Below are positions 41,689 to 53,781 of a stretch of 64,000 nt of DNA, piece by piece. This DNA is from Candidatus Sumerlaeota bacterium (lineage in GTDB: Bacteria > Sumerlaeota > Sumerlaeia > MWCT01 > JAUWMI01). The first letter of the stretch is position 1, and each line of letters starts with the position of its first letter. The translations under genes were made by a program, and so were the position numbers. The notes beneath the pieces are model-generated. The model did not search any database, was not told the origin of the DNA, and was given only the letters and a program-made list of their open reading frames with translations. Location of the stretch: assembly GCA_030613245.1 (NCBI GenBank), contig JAUWMI010000022.1, positions 1 through 64,000 of the forward strand, given 5' to 3'.

Positions 41689-42714
41689 CTAAAGCGCCTT
41701 GAATACCTCGGATTTGATCCGCTGTTGTGAATCCTTGTTTGAAGAGCGTAAAAAGACCAGTATATTAATCTTGCAAAATACGGTTGTCAGGTACGGGGTC
41801 CCGGTTGGGTCATTTTTTGCCTCCGGGGGGAGAAGTCCGATCCACTTCTGGTACTTGGCAAGGACATTCTCAGCGTCTCCAGACATCTGGAACAGGAATA
41901 TGTGGGCTTGTATTGACTCATTTCTGATCCTGAATATGCGGAATTCAAACTCATTGCTGCTCATAAGGTCGTTCCTAATGTTGAGGAGAGGATCGCTATA
42001 GATCATATCCACAATTTCTTTACGAGTATACTCGCCTGTTGTCCCTCTCGCAATGCCCGGAATTTCTACCTCGTCCAATTTGAAGTCCTCAAGGCGATCC
42101 CAAGGGATATTACTATTGATATGTTGTCGGTAGAAATCCTGAAATGAGTAGTAAAGCTTTTTGGTATACTTATAGTTTTTAAGATTATGATAATCATAAA
42201 TGCCGAATGCCGGGATGCCCCAGATGACAAACAAAACGCCAATGGCTATGAGCACGAGCCTCATATAAATACTTTTAACAGCGGCCACTGCAAAGGTGAC
42301 TAGTTTCTTCTGGAAGCCTGACATTGCATACTGGAAGCCACTGACGGTCGCTAGCTTGTCCTTCTTTTCTTCCAGATAACCGATGGTTTCGTTCAGCAGG
42401 AGGTATGACTCGTGCCATTCAATTTCGATCTTTTTGATCTCGGCAATGCTTAGCTTGTTGATGTGTCGCAAGGTGATGCACCGCGCGACGATACTCAAGA
42501 CATTCTGGCCGATATTTTGATCATGCGTGAGTGCTTCCATGAAGGCGTCGTGCAGCATAGCGATGTTGCTCTTATTTTCGAGGAACGTGGCTTCTTTGTC
42601 GGGGGTGACGTCGGTTCCTTTGACGCCGATGGCAAAGAAGTCGTGGAATTTCCGCCATGCCGCAGCGAGGCTTCTGCAATCTTCAAGCTGTTTCTCTACC
42701 TTCAGGTCAATCAT
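41689..42714 (-). CDS. Hypothetical membrane protein
   Basis: I do not recognise this 341-residue protein. Residues 1-120 are helical and charged. One clear membrane helix lies at about 150-175 (LVLIAIGVLFVIWGIPAFG). A 165-residue C-terminal domain follows with SFQDFYRQHINSNIPWDRL, DEVEIPGIARGTTGEY and several aromatic residues. It lies on the same strand as pilB and pilC with a 176-nt gap, so it may or may not be part of that unit. No cysteine pairs or nucleotide motifs are seen. Confidence 0.65.
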   Translation of the reverse strand: MIDLKVEKQLEDCRSLAAAWRKFHDFFAIGVKGTDVTPDKEATFLENKSNIAMLHDAFMEALTHDQNIGQNVLSIVARCITLRHINKLSIAEIKKIEIEWHESYLLLNETIGYLEEKKDKLATVSGFQYAMSGFQKKLVTFAVAAVKSIYMRLVLIAIGVLFVIWGIPAFGIYDYHNLKNYKYTKKLYYSFQDFYRQHINSNIPWDRLEDFKLDEVEIPGIARGTTGEYTRKEIVDMIYSDPLLNIRNDLMSSNEFEFRIFRIRNESIQAHIFLFQMSGDAENVLAKYQKWIGLLPPEAKNDPTGTPYLTTVFCKINILVFLRSSNKDSQQRIKSEVFKAL

Positions 42715-42890
42715 AGCTTCTTAGAGGAATGCCAGTTTGCGAAAAAGCACCGCACATCTTGTGTTTCTCAAGGTGCGCAGACGCCATAATTTCCTCGACG
42801 CACTCTGTTGTCAAGAGCGTCCCGCATATCCTTGCAATACTTGGCCTGCTTAACACGCAGGGTCTTCACCTAAGGGGATGCTGGCCTGTG

Positions 42891-44108
42891 CTACTGGGAC
42901 ACCATTTCCACCATTTTGAACAAGGGCATGAACATTGAGATGACGATGAAGCCAACTACTACGCCAAGAAACACAATCAGGAGAGGTTCTATCATGGACG
43001 TAAGGCCAGCCACTGACGCATTAACCTGATCTTCGTAAAAATCGGCAATCTTTGTCAACATACTTTCTAACGCGCCTGTCCGTTCGCCAACGTCAATCAT
43101 GCGCGTTACCATGGGCGGAAACACCTGCGACTCGACTAAAGGTTTCGTGATACTGTCCCCGCCCTGAATACTCGTTCGAGTGCGATACAGGGCCTCTTCA
43201 ATCACAGCGTTGCCCGAAGTCTTTGCGACGATTTCAAGTGCATAGAGAATATTTACGCCTGCCCGGATAAGGGTGCCCAGCGTACGGGTGAATTTGGCAA
43301 TAGCTGCCTTGAGTATCAGCGGTCCAAATATTGGAAGCTTTAATTTGACTGCATCAATCTTCGCTCGACCCGTCTTGGTCTTCCCCCATTGCCACAGCCC
43401 TATGCAGCAACCTCCGAGAATCAGGCCTACTACTAGCCAGTTCTCCTTGACTAAATTGCTTAATCCGACGGTAATTCGCGTCGGGAGCGGAAGCTCTCCA
43501 CCGAGATCTATGAAAATGTTCTCGAACACAGGGACAACTTTGACCAGCAAGAAGGTAGTTATGAGCAGGGCAACACTGGAGACTACCGCTGGATACATAG
43601 TCGCCGACTTAATCTTGCGTTGGATCGAAACCAGTTTCTCCAAGTAAAGGGCCACCTGATCCAAAATAGTATCCAGCATACCGCTCGCTTCTCCCGCTTT
43701 TATCATACTGATAAAGAAGGGGTTGAAAACCTTTGGGTGCTTTTGAATGGCTTCGGTCAATGACGAGCCGCCCTCGATATCCCGTTCAATCTCTCGCAGG
43801 ATATCTCTGAACACCTTCTTTTCCACCTGTTCGGCAAGGATGTTAATTACCTCAATCAGGGGAAGGCCTGCGCGAATCATGGTTGCCATCTGTCGGCTGA
43901 AAATGACGAGGTCGTCAAGCTTTACCCGACCGCGGCGCCCAGCTTTCTTGCGCGCGACCTGTGCCCCAGCGCTTGCTTGTTGGATAGTCGTGGGTATTAG
44001 GCCTTGGTCGCGGAGCATCTTGACCACCGCCGACTGAGTCGAGGCTTCTGTTGAACCGGTGACTGTTTTCCCCTGAGGACTTCGGGCAACATACTGATAG
44101 AATGGCAT
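42891..44108 (-). CDS. pilC: Type IV pilus/type II secretion inner-membrane protein PilC/GspF
   Basis: A 405-residue polytopic platform protein of a type IV pilus or type II secretion system. It has two homologous cytoplasmic GspF domains (FSRQMATMIRAGLPL near residue 70, FTRTLGTLIRAGVNI near 270). Each is followed by the LxExxxxxxxxIxxG segment and hydrophobic helices. The N-terminus (FYQYVARSPQGKTVTGS) matches family members. It begins 24 nt after pilB. No pilin, pilT or secretin is in the window. Confidence 0.94.
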   Translation of the reverse strand: MPFYQYVARSPQGKTVTGSTEASTQSAVVKMLRDQGLIPTTIQQASAGAQVARKKAGRRGRVKLDDLVIFSRQMATMIRAGLPLIEVINILAEQVEKKVFRDILREIERDIEGGSSLTEAIQKHPKVFNPFFISMIKAGEASGMLDTILDQVALYLEKLVSIQRKIKSATMYPAVVSSVALLITTFLLVKVVPVFENIFIDLGGELPLPTRITVGLSNLVKENWLVVGLILGGCCIGLWQWGKTKTGRAKIDAVKLKLPIFGPLILKAAIAKFTRTLGTLIRAGVNILYALEIVAKTSGNAVIEEALYRTRTSIQGGDSITKPLVESQVFPPMVTRMIDVGERTGALESMLTKIADFYEDQVNASVAGLTSMIEPLLIVFLGVVVGFIVISMFMPLFKMVEMVSQ

Positions 44109-44132
44109 CAGATCCTCCTGTAAACGTTAAAC

Positions 44133-45842
44133 TTAATCCGCAACAGTAGAAGCGAGAACTTCTTCTGGCGTCGTTAGGCCTTCAAGCACCTTTTTCGTGC
44201 CGGATTGACGTAATGTTTCCATACCCTCTTCTATCGCCACTTTCTTCATATTGGTAGAAGAGATACCTTCTATTATCAGGTCACGCATTCTGTCTGAGAC
44301 CACCATTACCTCATAGAGTGCGATGCGGCCTTTGTAGCCGGTCATGCGGCACCGGTCGCATCCGATCCCCTTGTATATCTTGATCTCTTTGGAGTCCTGA
44401 ATTTTCAGAGCCGTCATGAGGTCTGCGGAGAGCTTATAGACCTCTTTACAGTTTTCGCAAATGCGTCGTACCAGGCGCTGAGCCACTACCATGTTGATTG
44501 ATGCCGTGACCAGAAACGGCTCGACCCCCATGTTTGTCAAGCGGTTGATACTGCTGGGAGCATCGTTGGTGTGGAGCGTACTGAGCACCAGATGGCCTGT
44601 GAGTGCGGCCTTGACTGCAATTTCCGCAGTTTCGAGATCCCGCACCTCGCCAACCATGATAATGTCAGGATCCTGACGAAGGAAAGAGCGGAGTCCCTCG
44701 GCAAAGGTCAGGCCGATTTCAGGCTTTGCCTGGACTTGATTGATTCCCTTTATCTGATATTCAATTGGGTCTTCAACGGTAATGATGTTCTTGCGCGGAT
44801 CGTTGATGGTGGTAAGAGCAGAATAGAGGGTAGTTGATTTTCCGCTTCCTGTTGGCCCGGTGACCAGCATCATTCCCCACGGCTGCCGGATTTGCTCTTC
44901 AAACTTCTTCAAAGCATCTGGCTCAAATCCCAGATCTGAAAGGCCTAAACTCAAGATGCTCTGGTCCAGAATACGCATAACCACCTTCTCTCCGAACGCG
45001 GTCGGACAGACTGACACCCGGAAATCGATTGGCCGATTCTGTATCCGTACCTTAAAGCGTCCGTCCTGTGGAAGGCGCCGCTCAGCAATGTCCAGCTCAG
45101 AAAGTATTTTAATGCGCGAGATAATTGCGTTCTGGAACTTTTTTGGAGGCGATGTCATTTCCTGGAGCACGCCATCAATCCGGTAGCGCAACCGAAGGCT
45201 CTTTTCGTACGGCTCGACGTGAATATCACTTGCCTTGGCCTTAATGGCTTCTGAAATGATCAGATTTACCAGCTGGATTACCGGTGCATCATTAACCTCC
45301 ACCGCCAGGTCGGCATCATCTTCTTCTTCGATCTCGTCCTCTTCTTTGATAATCTCCATCTCCTGGTCGGTAATATCCTTCAGCATCTCCTCGAAGTTGT
45401 CCTCTTCCCGGGAATAATAACGACTAATCGCTTCGGCGATATCGGATTCAAAACTGATTACCGGAATGATTTGACATTTCGTTAGGAGCCGAAGTTCGTC
45501 GAGCAGGTAGATGTTTGATGGATCCGAAAGGGCGATAGTCAGCGTGTCGCCTGTTTTATCAACTGGGACAATTTTATATTTCCTGACAATTGACTCCGGG
45601 ATACTTTCAAGCACCTGGCGGTCAATTTCATAGTGTGCAAGCGTAATAAAAGGAACGTTTAGCTGCTTGCCAAGTGCTGCAGCCATCTCCCATTCTGAGG
45701 CTAAACCGAGCTCCACCAGAATGTGGCCCAAACTGATGCCGCTTTCCTCTTGTTTTTCAAGTGCGCCCTCGAGATCTTCCTGCGTGATGATAGAATCCTT
45801 CACCAGCATCTCGCCCAGTTTGCGTTCCATCGCTGTCGGCAT
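44133..45842 (-). CDS. pilB: Type IV pilus/type II secretion assembly ATPase PilB/GspE
   Basis: A 569-residue hexameric ATPase that drives pilus extension or secretion. The N-terminal MshEN-like domain has the LGxxLvxxGl pattern (LGEMLVKDSIITQEDLEGAL, LGHILVELGLASEWEMAAAL), which in some homologues binds cyclic di-GMP. An acidic linker (EEDEIEEEDDADLAVE) follows. The core has Walker A GPTGSGKSTTLY, the Asp box TVEDPIEY, Walker B MVGEVRDLETA and the His box TLHTND. Four cysteines form a zinc site (CENC, CDRC). ATG 45842 has GGAG at 8 nt. The partner pilC follows. Confidence 0.95.
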   Translation of the reverse strand: MPTAMERKLGEMLVKDSIITQEDLEGALEKQEESGISLGHILVELGLASEWEMAAALGKQLNVPFITLAHYEIDRQVLESIPESIVRKYKIVPVDKTGDTLTIALSDPSNIYLLDELRLLTKCQIIPVISFESDIAEAISRYYSREEDNFEEMLKDITDQEMEIIKEEDEIEEEDDADLAVEVNDAPVIQLVNLIISEAIKAKASDIHVEPYEKSLRLRYRIDGVLQEMTSPPKKFQNAIISRIKILSELDIAERRLPQDGRFKVRIQNRPIDFRVSVCPTAFGEKVVMRILDQSILSLGLSDLGFEPDALKKFEEQIRQPWGMMLVTGPTGSGKSTTLYSALTTINDPRKNIITVEDPIEYQIKGINQVQAKPEIGLTFAEGLRSFLRQDPDIIMVGEVRDLETAEIAVKAALTGHLVLSTLHTNDAPSSINRLTNMGVEPFLVTASINMVVAQRLVRRICENCKEVYKLSADLMTALKIQDSKEIKIYKGIGCDRCRMTGYKGRIALYEVMVVSDRMRDLIIEGISSTNMKKVAIEEGMETLRQSGTKKVLEGLTTPEEVLASTVAD

Positions 45843-46112
45843 CACAACCACTCCAACAAAAAATTGATCATCAGCCTAAGAATCAGACAATTTATCTATA
45901 ATACAGGTATATTAGATATTGCAGTTTTGCTCGGGTGTCAATTCAAAAGATGGTAACAAAGTATTCCATCTTCACGCTATGGTCTATCACTGCCTTCAAC
46001 AGCGAGATCCTCATTTCCTTGGGGTTACGATCAGAAATCCCACACTGGAGATGAAATTAATCGTCAGGATCGGCCTTTCGCAATGGGCTTTGGTGCCAAT
46101 GCCCCGAGGTGC

Positions 46113-47369
46113 CTATTCACGGGTGTGCCCGGAACCAAAGACGATGAATTTTGACGTCGTGAGCTCCTTAAGGCCCATGGGCCCGCGGGCATGCAGCTTA
46201 TCTGTACTAATGCCAACCTCGCAGCCCATACCAAATTCACCACCATCGCTAAATCTGGTCGAGGCATTGACGAACACACATGCCGAATCAACCTGGTTGA
46301 GAAAGGCCATGGCACTGTTGTGGTCCTGCGTAATAATAGCATCTGTGTGATGCGAGCCATAAGTATTGATGAATGTAATGGCCGCCTCAGTGCTTTCGAT
46401 AGTTTTAACCGAGAGAATAAGAGCGAGATACTCGGTAATCCAATCCTCTTGTGTGGCTTGCTTGAGCTGAGGGAAATGTGCGCGCACCTGTTCACAAGCC
46501 CGAATTTCCACACCTGCTTTTTCCAAAGCCGGAATCAGAACGGGCAGCAGCTTATCGGCGACCTGCTGATGGATCAAGAGCGACTCTACAGCGTTGCACA
46601 CTCCAGGGCGTTGCGTCTTGGCGTTCAGAATGATGCGGTTGGCCATTGTCACGTCGGCCGATGCATCAATGTAGATGTAGCAATTGCCATCGTAATGCTT
46701 GATCACCGGAATGGTAGAGTTCTTGACCACTGTTTCGATTAATGCGCGTCCTCCTCGAGGAATAATCAGATCAATGTATTCGTTCAGCCTGAGCATTTCG
46801 CTTACTACTTCGCGCTCTGTTACGGGAACGAGTTGAATAGCTCCCCCAGGGAGTCCGGTGCGGGTGCCAGCCTCTGCAATGACATCGGCAATCTTGCGGT
46901 TCGAATTAATGGCCTCCGAGCCCCCGCGCAGAATTACGACATTTCCTGATTTTACACACAGAGAGGCGGCATCCGACGTGACATTGGGACGCGATTCGTA
47001 AATGAAACCAATTACCCCGATGGGAACTCGCATGCGTCCAACCCTCAGGCCGTTGGGGCGGGTACGCATATCGTAGATCTCCCCTACCGGGTCGTCCAGA
47101 GCCGCAACCTGGCGAATTGAGTCTGCCATGGCCTGGATGCGTTTCTCATTGAGAAGCAGCCGATCAAGCAATGCTGCTGATCTTCCCTGGGCTTTCCCCT
47201 TCTCAAGATCCTGTTGATTTGTTGCCTGCAGCTCTGCCTGGTTATCCTGGAGTGCATCTGCCATGGCGAGCAAAGCCCTATTCTTCACCTTTGGCTCTAG
47301 CGCTGCAAGAATCGCGGCTGCGGCTTTTGCGTTCTTCGCCAACTCGAGGATCAACTCGCGCGGCTTCAT
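46113..47369 (-). CDS. proA: Gamma-glutamyl phosphate reductase
   Basis: Second step of proline synthesis: NADPH-dependent reduction of gamma-glutamyl phosphate to the semialdehyde. The 418-residue aldehyde-dehydrogenase-fold enzyme has the VGRMRVPIGVIGFIYESRPN segment, LRGGSEA, the LIIPRGG strand and the active-site cysteine in QRPGVCNAVE. It is the last gene of the rplU-rpmA-obgE-proB-proA run, 17 nt after proB. Confidence 0.96.
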   Translation of the reverse strand: MKPRELILELAKNAKAAAAILAALEPKVKNRALLAMADALQDNQAELQATNQQDLEKGKAQGRSAALLDRLLLNEKRIQAMADSIRQVAALDDPVGEIYDMRTRPNGLRVGRMRVPIGVIGFIYESRPNVTSDAASLCVKSGNVVILRGGSEAINSNRKIADVIAEAGTRTGLPGGAIQLVPVTEREVVSEMLRLNEYIDLIIPRGGRALIETVVKNSTIPVIKHYDGNCYIYIDASADVTMANRIILNAKTQRPGVCNAVESLLIHQQVADKLLPVLIPALEKAGVEIRACEQVRAHFPQLKQATQEDWITEYLALILSVKTIESTEAAITFINTYGSHHTDAIITQDHNSAMAFLNQVDSACVFVNASTRFSDGGEFGMGCEVGISTDKLHARGPMGLKELTTSKFIVFGSGHTRE

Positions 47370-47386
47370 TTGCTTCTCCTTCTTGC

Positions 47387-49592
<2,206 letters not shown>

Positions 49593-49725
49593 TTATTGTG
49601 CATTCGGATCCGGTACGGTCATGCCTAAGCACGCATTACAAAAAACTACCCCCTCATCTGGTGTCACATCGCAAACCACTCGCAAATCTATGCCATACAT
49701 GGCAATGCGTACCGGAGAGGAGGAG

Positions 49726-49995
49726 CTAGTTAGTTGTGGAAGGTGCTATTATGTTAATAATACGTTTCTTGCCATTCTGACGGCGGACAAATTTGACTAT
49801 TCCGCTTATCTTGGCAAAGAGCGTATCGTCTTTGCCCTGGCCGACGTTTTGACCAGGAAAAAATCGAGTGCCTCGCTGGCGTACCAGAATTGTTCCACCG
49901 GTCACCATCTGACCGTCAGAAGATTTCACACCCAGTCGCTGCGAGTGGCTATCACGTCCGTTTCTTGAACTGCCTACGCCTTTCTTGTGTGCCAT
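49726..49995 (-). CDS. rpmA: 50S ribosomal protein bL27
   Basis: An 89-residue ribosomal protein near the peptidyl transferase centre. It starts [20 protein letters not shown], with no cleavable N-terminal extension of the Firmicutes kind. [19 protein letters not shown] and GKDDTLFA are typical. GGGAGG lies 10 nt before ATG 49995. The longer open frame upstream overlaps rplU and is not used. It sits 72 nt after rplU. Confidence 0.96.
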   Translation of the reverse strand: MAHKKGVGSSRNGRDSHSQRLGVKSSDGQMVTGGTILVRQRGTRFFPGQNVGQGKDDTLFAKISGIVKFVRRQNGKKRIINIIAPSTTN

Positions 49996-50067
49996 ATTTC
50001 TTACGCCTCCCGTAAAACGCTGCGTCAGGCAACGTGCTGCCCGCGTGCCATGGCTTGTCGGCAATGT

Positions 50068-50412
50068 CTAGGCTTCCTGCGCTGCTTTCTGGCGAGCCTG
50101 ACGCAACTTGATTTTGTCAATCGTAATTTCAGTGAAATCTTGCCGATGCCCTCGTCGCTTCTCGTATCCCTTACGCCGCTTATAGGTATAGACGAGAATC
50201 TTTCGTCCACGGCCGTGTCGCACAATGGTGCCTTCGATCTTGGCATTGGCCACTTTGGGGTTTCCAATAAGGACGTCATTGTCCTTCTTCACCATCAACA
50301 CGGTATTCAGCGTTACCTTGCTTCCAACATCACCGGGGATCTTCTCAATACGAAGCCTCTCCCCTTCCTTGATGCGGTATTGTTTTCCGCCGGTCTGAAC
50401 AATAGCGTACAT
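50068..50412 (-). CDS. rplU: 50S ribosomal protein bL21
   Basis: A 114-residue ribosomal protein starting MYAIVQTGGKQYRIKEGE. The beta-barrel core is followed by the basic KILVYTYKRRKGYEKRRGHR loop and a short Ala/Lys tail. It begins the rplU-rpmA-obgE gene series found in most bacteria. The nearest upstream gene is aspS on the same strand, 98 nt away. Confidence 0.96.
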   Translation of the reverse strand: MYAIVQTGGKQYRIKEGERLRIEKIPGDVGSKVTLNTVLMVKKDNDVLIGNPKVANAKIEGTIVRHGRGRKILVYTYKRRKGYEKRRGHRQDFTEITIDKIKLRQARQKAAQEA

Positions 50413-50510
50413 TCCGTAGGAGCCTCCACACGATTCGCGTATTCAAAAATAAAAAAGCGCTAGCACATTCTGGTACTTGTCCAACAAATCGGGTTCTAGT
50501 TAAAATCAAA

Positions 50511-52304
50511 TTACTTCAGATTGTCAACAATTGTTTTAATATAGAGCTCGCGCAGCTGGCCCTCGTCCACATCCGATGGCGCTCCGGTTAGCGGGCACAG
50601 CCCACTCTGGGTCTTTGGAAATGGGATCACTTCGCGAATGGATTGTTCTCCCAATAGAATCATAAGAATCCGATCAAAGCCAAATGCGATGCCGCCGTGC
50701 GGCGGTGCCCCAAAACTCAGTGCTTCAAGCAGAAAACCGAACCTCCTCTGGGATTCTTCGGGCGATATGCCAATTGCGCCAAAAACCTTTTCCTGCACGT
50801 CTCGGCGGTGAATTCTGATGCTTCCTCCGCCAATTTCTTCACCATTCAATACCAGATCGTACGCAAGGGCGCGAGCCTTTCCAGGCGCCGTTTCCAGTAA
50901 GGAAATGTCCTCGGGAACCGGCGAGGTGAACGGGTGATGCATGGCCGCGAAACGTCTCTCCTTTTCGTCCCATTCAAGCATTGGGAAATCGACAATCCAG
51001 ACAAATGTCACCTTCTTTGGATCAATAAGCGACAACTCTTTGCCAAGTCTGAGTCGTAAGCTGTCTAGAGCAGCGCAGACTACCTTTTCACTATCAGCGA
51101 TGAAGAGAAGGAGGTCGTTCGGCTTTGCCTTCATCCGATCGGTGAGCGCCTTGAGTGTGTCAGAGGTAAAGAATTTTGCGATCGGTGAGCTCAATCCCTC
51201 AGTGGTCACCCGAAACCATGCAAGCCCTTTTGCCCCGTAGGTGCCAACAAAAGAAGTGAGATCATCCAGCTGCTTACGGCTGAATTTGCTCTCGCCCGGT
51301 ACGCAAATCCCCCGGATAACACCTCCAGCCTTACTTACTTCGCTAAAAATTCGAAATTCGCAGCCATGCTGGACAACGTCAGTTGCATCTTCAATTGTCA
51401 TCCCGAAGCGTATGTCTGGCTTGTCTGTTCCATATTTCAGCATTGCCTCCGAGTAGGGAAGCCGGGCAAAAGGTACTGAAATGGCAATATCGCAAATCTC
51501 GCGATAAATAGTCTGCATCATCCCTTCAATTACAGCAAAGAGTTCATCCGGTTGGATGAATGACATTTCAATGTCGATCTGGGTGAACTCCGGCTGTCGG
51601 TTGGCGCGGAAGTCTTCGTCACGGAAACAGCGTGCAATCTGGTAGTATTTGTCGTAGCACGCGACCATGAGGAGCTGCTTGAAGAGCTGCGGCGATTGTG
51701 GCAGGGCATAGAACTGCCCGGGACTCAGCCGGCTTGGTACCAGAAAATCGCGAGCTCCTTCCGGGGTACTCTTAGTCAAAATGGGGGTTTCAATCTCAAT
51801 AAATCCCCCGGCGTTCAAGTAGTTTCGGACAACGCTGTAGAGCTTCGCGCGAGTCCGAATATTGCGCTGCATCTCCTCGCGCCGCAAATCCAGATAGCGA
51901 TAGCGCAGCCGAATCTCCTCATTGATAGTTGTATACTCGTCGAGCCGAAAAGGCAGTGGCGCAGCCGTGTTTAGCAACTCGAAAATACTCACACGGACTT
52001 CGATCTCGCCTGTAGCAATATTGGGATTCACGGTTCCTTCGGGACGAGCAGTAACGCTACCTTCAACAGCCAGCACACCCTCATTGCGCAAAGCATGTGC
52101 CTTATTAAAATCCTCGCGACTCATGGTTTCCGGATTCAGAACCACCTGACAAAGTCCCGTGCGATCTCGCAGGTCAATGAAAATTAAGCCCCCATGGTCG
52201 CGACGGCGATGTATCCAGCCTTTCAGGACAACCACTTCTCCGATATTATCAGACCGCAGCTCGCCGCAGTAATACGTACGTCTTTTCGTTGCCAGTTCAC
52301 CCAC
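50511..52304 (-). CDS. aspS: Aspartyl-tRNA synthetase (bacterial type)
   Basis: A class IIb synthetase of 597 residues. The N-terminal OB anticodon-binding fold begins with GWIHRRRDHGGLIFIDLRDR. Motif 2 is in CFRDEDFRANRQPEFTQID. The bacterial GAD insertion lies at about 300-420. Motif 3 reads GGIAFGFDRILMILLGE. It starts with GTG, 12 nt after GGAGG. It follows hisS at 75 nt, a common hisS-aspS pairing. I cannot tell from motifs alone whether it is discriminating or non-discriminating. Confidence 0.96.
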   Translation of the reverse strand: MGELATKRRTYYCGELRSDNIGEVVVLKGWIHRRRDHGGLIFIDLRDRTGLCQVVLNPETMSREDFNKAHALRNEGVLAVEGSVTARPEGTVNPNIATGEIEVRVSIFELLNTAAPLPFRLDEYTTINEEIRLRYRYLDLRREEMQRNIRTRAKLYSVVRNYLNAGGFIEIETPILTKSTPEGARDFLVPSRLSPGQFYALPQSPQLFKQLLMVACYDKYYQIARCFRDEDFRANRQPEFTQIDIEMSFIQPDELFAVIEGMMQTIYREICDIAISVPFARLPYSEAMLKYGTDKPDIRFGMTIEDATDVVQHGCEFRIFSEVSKAGGVIRGICVPGESKFSRKQLDDLTSFVGTYGAKGLAWFRVTTEGLSSPIAKFFTSDTLKALTDRMKAKPNDLLLFIADSEKVVCAALDSLRLRLGKELSLIDPKKVTFVWIVDFPMLEWDEKERRFAAMHHPFTSPVPEDISLLETAPGKARALAYDLVLNGEEIGGGSIRIHRRDVQEKVFGAIGISPEESQRRFGFLLEALSFGAPPHGGIAFGFDRILMILLGEQSIREVIPFPKTQSGLCPLTGAPSDVDEGQLRELYIKTIVDNLK

Positions 52305-52379
52305 GTTGTGTTTGCTCCTCCTTCTTTCCTGGTGCTTTTTGAATCAGCAATTTGCGCAAGAAAGCCACTACGTCTCGCT

Positions 52380-53642
52380 CTATTTCGCCGAGCCCTGGAG
52401 AAAGGCTTCGCACTCCTTTATTGTCATGGTTTGCTGCTTCCCAGACTGTAGGCACTTTACAATTACCTGCTGCTGGTCCAGTTCATGCTTCCCGATGATA
52501 ACGACGTGTTGAGCCCCTGCCTTGTCAGCTGCCCGCAGTCCGCTTTTCAGGCTGCGCAGGATGCCATCAAATCGGGTGCGAACCGTGTTGTGCCGCGCGA
52601 GGTCAGCCAGCCGACCCGCCAGCGCCAGGGCTTCTTCATCAATGGCTAGGATGAACACCATGACGTCTTGTTCTGCTGGAACAGCAATATGTTGCTTCTG
52701 CATCGCGACGATAATGCGCTCAATGCCGAAACTGACTCCAACCGCCGGTGTTGGCGGCCCCCCGAGCTCTTCGATCAAATTGTCGTAGCGTCCTCCGCCC
52801 AAAACAGCATCCTGCGCTCCAAGGCCGCTGAGGCTGGTCTCGAAAACAGTTCTCGTGTAATAGTCAAAACCGCGAACCAGATTTCTGGAAACGGTGACAT
52901 TAACCTGAAAATCCCTGAGGAAATTGACAAGGGTGCTAAAGTGATGCTCACAGTCTTTGCACATAAAATCAGACATATCAGGCGCATGCATCAGTTCCGC
53001 CTTGCAGTCCATTTGCTTACAATCGAAAACTCGTAAGGGATTAACCTCAGCACGATGCTGGCAGTCTGCACACAGCTTCTGCTGGCGTTGACGCAAAAAG
53101 CCTTTCAGTGCCACATTGTACTTTGGCCGACATGTCTCGCAGCCTATGGTATTGATGGTTGTCGTAACGTTCTGGAAGCCAATGCCTTTTAGGAAATGAT
53201 TTGACAATGAAATCACTTCTGCATCAGCCGTTGGCTCGGCAACGCCGAAGAACTCCACGCCGAATTGCGTAAATTGCCGCTGGCGCCCGTACTGGGGCCG
53301 CTCGTAGCGAAACATCGGCCCAATATAGAAAAGCTTCACGGCCTGGTTGCTTTTCAGCAGATTGTGCTCAATCACAGCTCGCACTACAGGTGCAGTCCCT
53401 TCTGGCCGAAGCGTAAGACTTCTCCCCTTGCGGTCTGCAAAACTATACATCTCCTTTGATACAATGTCTGTCGAAGCTCCAATGCCTCGGACAAAGAGAT
53501 CGGTAGCTTCAAATATTGGCGTGCGAATTTCGCCATAATCGTATGCTGCAAATATCTTGCGCGCCGTGCGCTCGAGGAATTCGAAGCATGAGGCCTCGTT
53601 GGGAAGAATGTCTCTAGTACCTCTCTGGGCTTTGAGTTCCAT
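52380..53642 (-). CDS. hisS: Histidyl-tRNA synthetase
   Basis: A class IIa synthetase of about 420 residues. The N-terminus has the family phrase KAQRGTRDILP. Motif 2 lies in RYERPQYGRQRQFTQFGVE. The histidine-specific loops are RNLVRGFDYYTRTVFE (HisA) and GGGRYDNLIEELGG. The C-terminal anticodon-binding domain follows. ATG 53642 has GGGGA at 8 nt; ATG 53648 or 53657 are possible. The long frame further upstream runs into cimA and is not protein-like. Confidence 0.96.
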   Translation of the reverse strand: MELKAQRGTRDILPNEASCFEFLERTARKIFAAYDYGEIRTPIFEATDLFVRGIGASTDIVSKEMYSFADRKGRSLTLRPEGTAPVVRAVIEHNLLKSNQAVKLFYIGPMFRYERPQYGRQRQFTQFGVEFFGVAEPTADAEVISLSNHFLKGIGFQNVTTTINTIGCETCRPKYNVALKGFLRQRQQKLCADCQHRAEVNPLRVFDCKQMDCKAELMHAPDMSDFMCKDCEHHFSTLVNFLRDFQVNVTVSRNLVRGFDYYTRTVFETSLSGLGAQDAVLGGGRYDNLIEELGGPPTPAVGVSFGIERIIVAMQKQHIAVPAEQDVMVFILAIDEEALALAGRLADLARHNTVRTRFDGILRSLKSGLRAADKAGAQHVVIIGKHELDQQQVIVKCLQSGKQQTMTIKECEAFLQGSAK

Positions 53643-53781
53643 CCGCATTTTCCCCATTATTGCCCACGCGCGCGTGCTTGGCTTGCGTGCGATCGCTGCG
53701 ATCCTGCTGACTCTCTCATGATTGCTAGAAATTGATTTTCTGAAGATTTCCCTCTCAGCGGCTTGCCGCACTTTGAAACCT

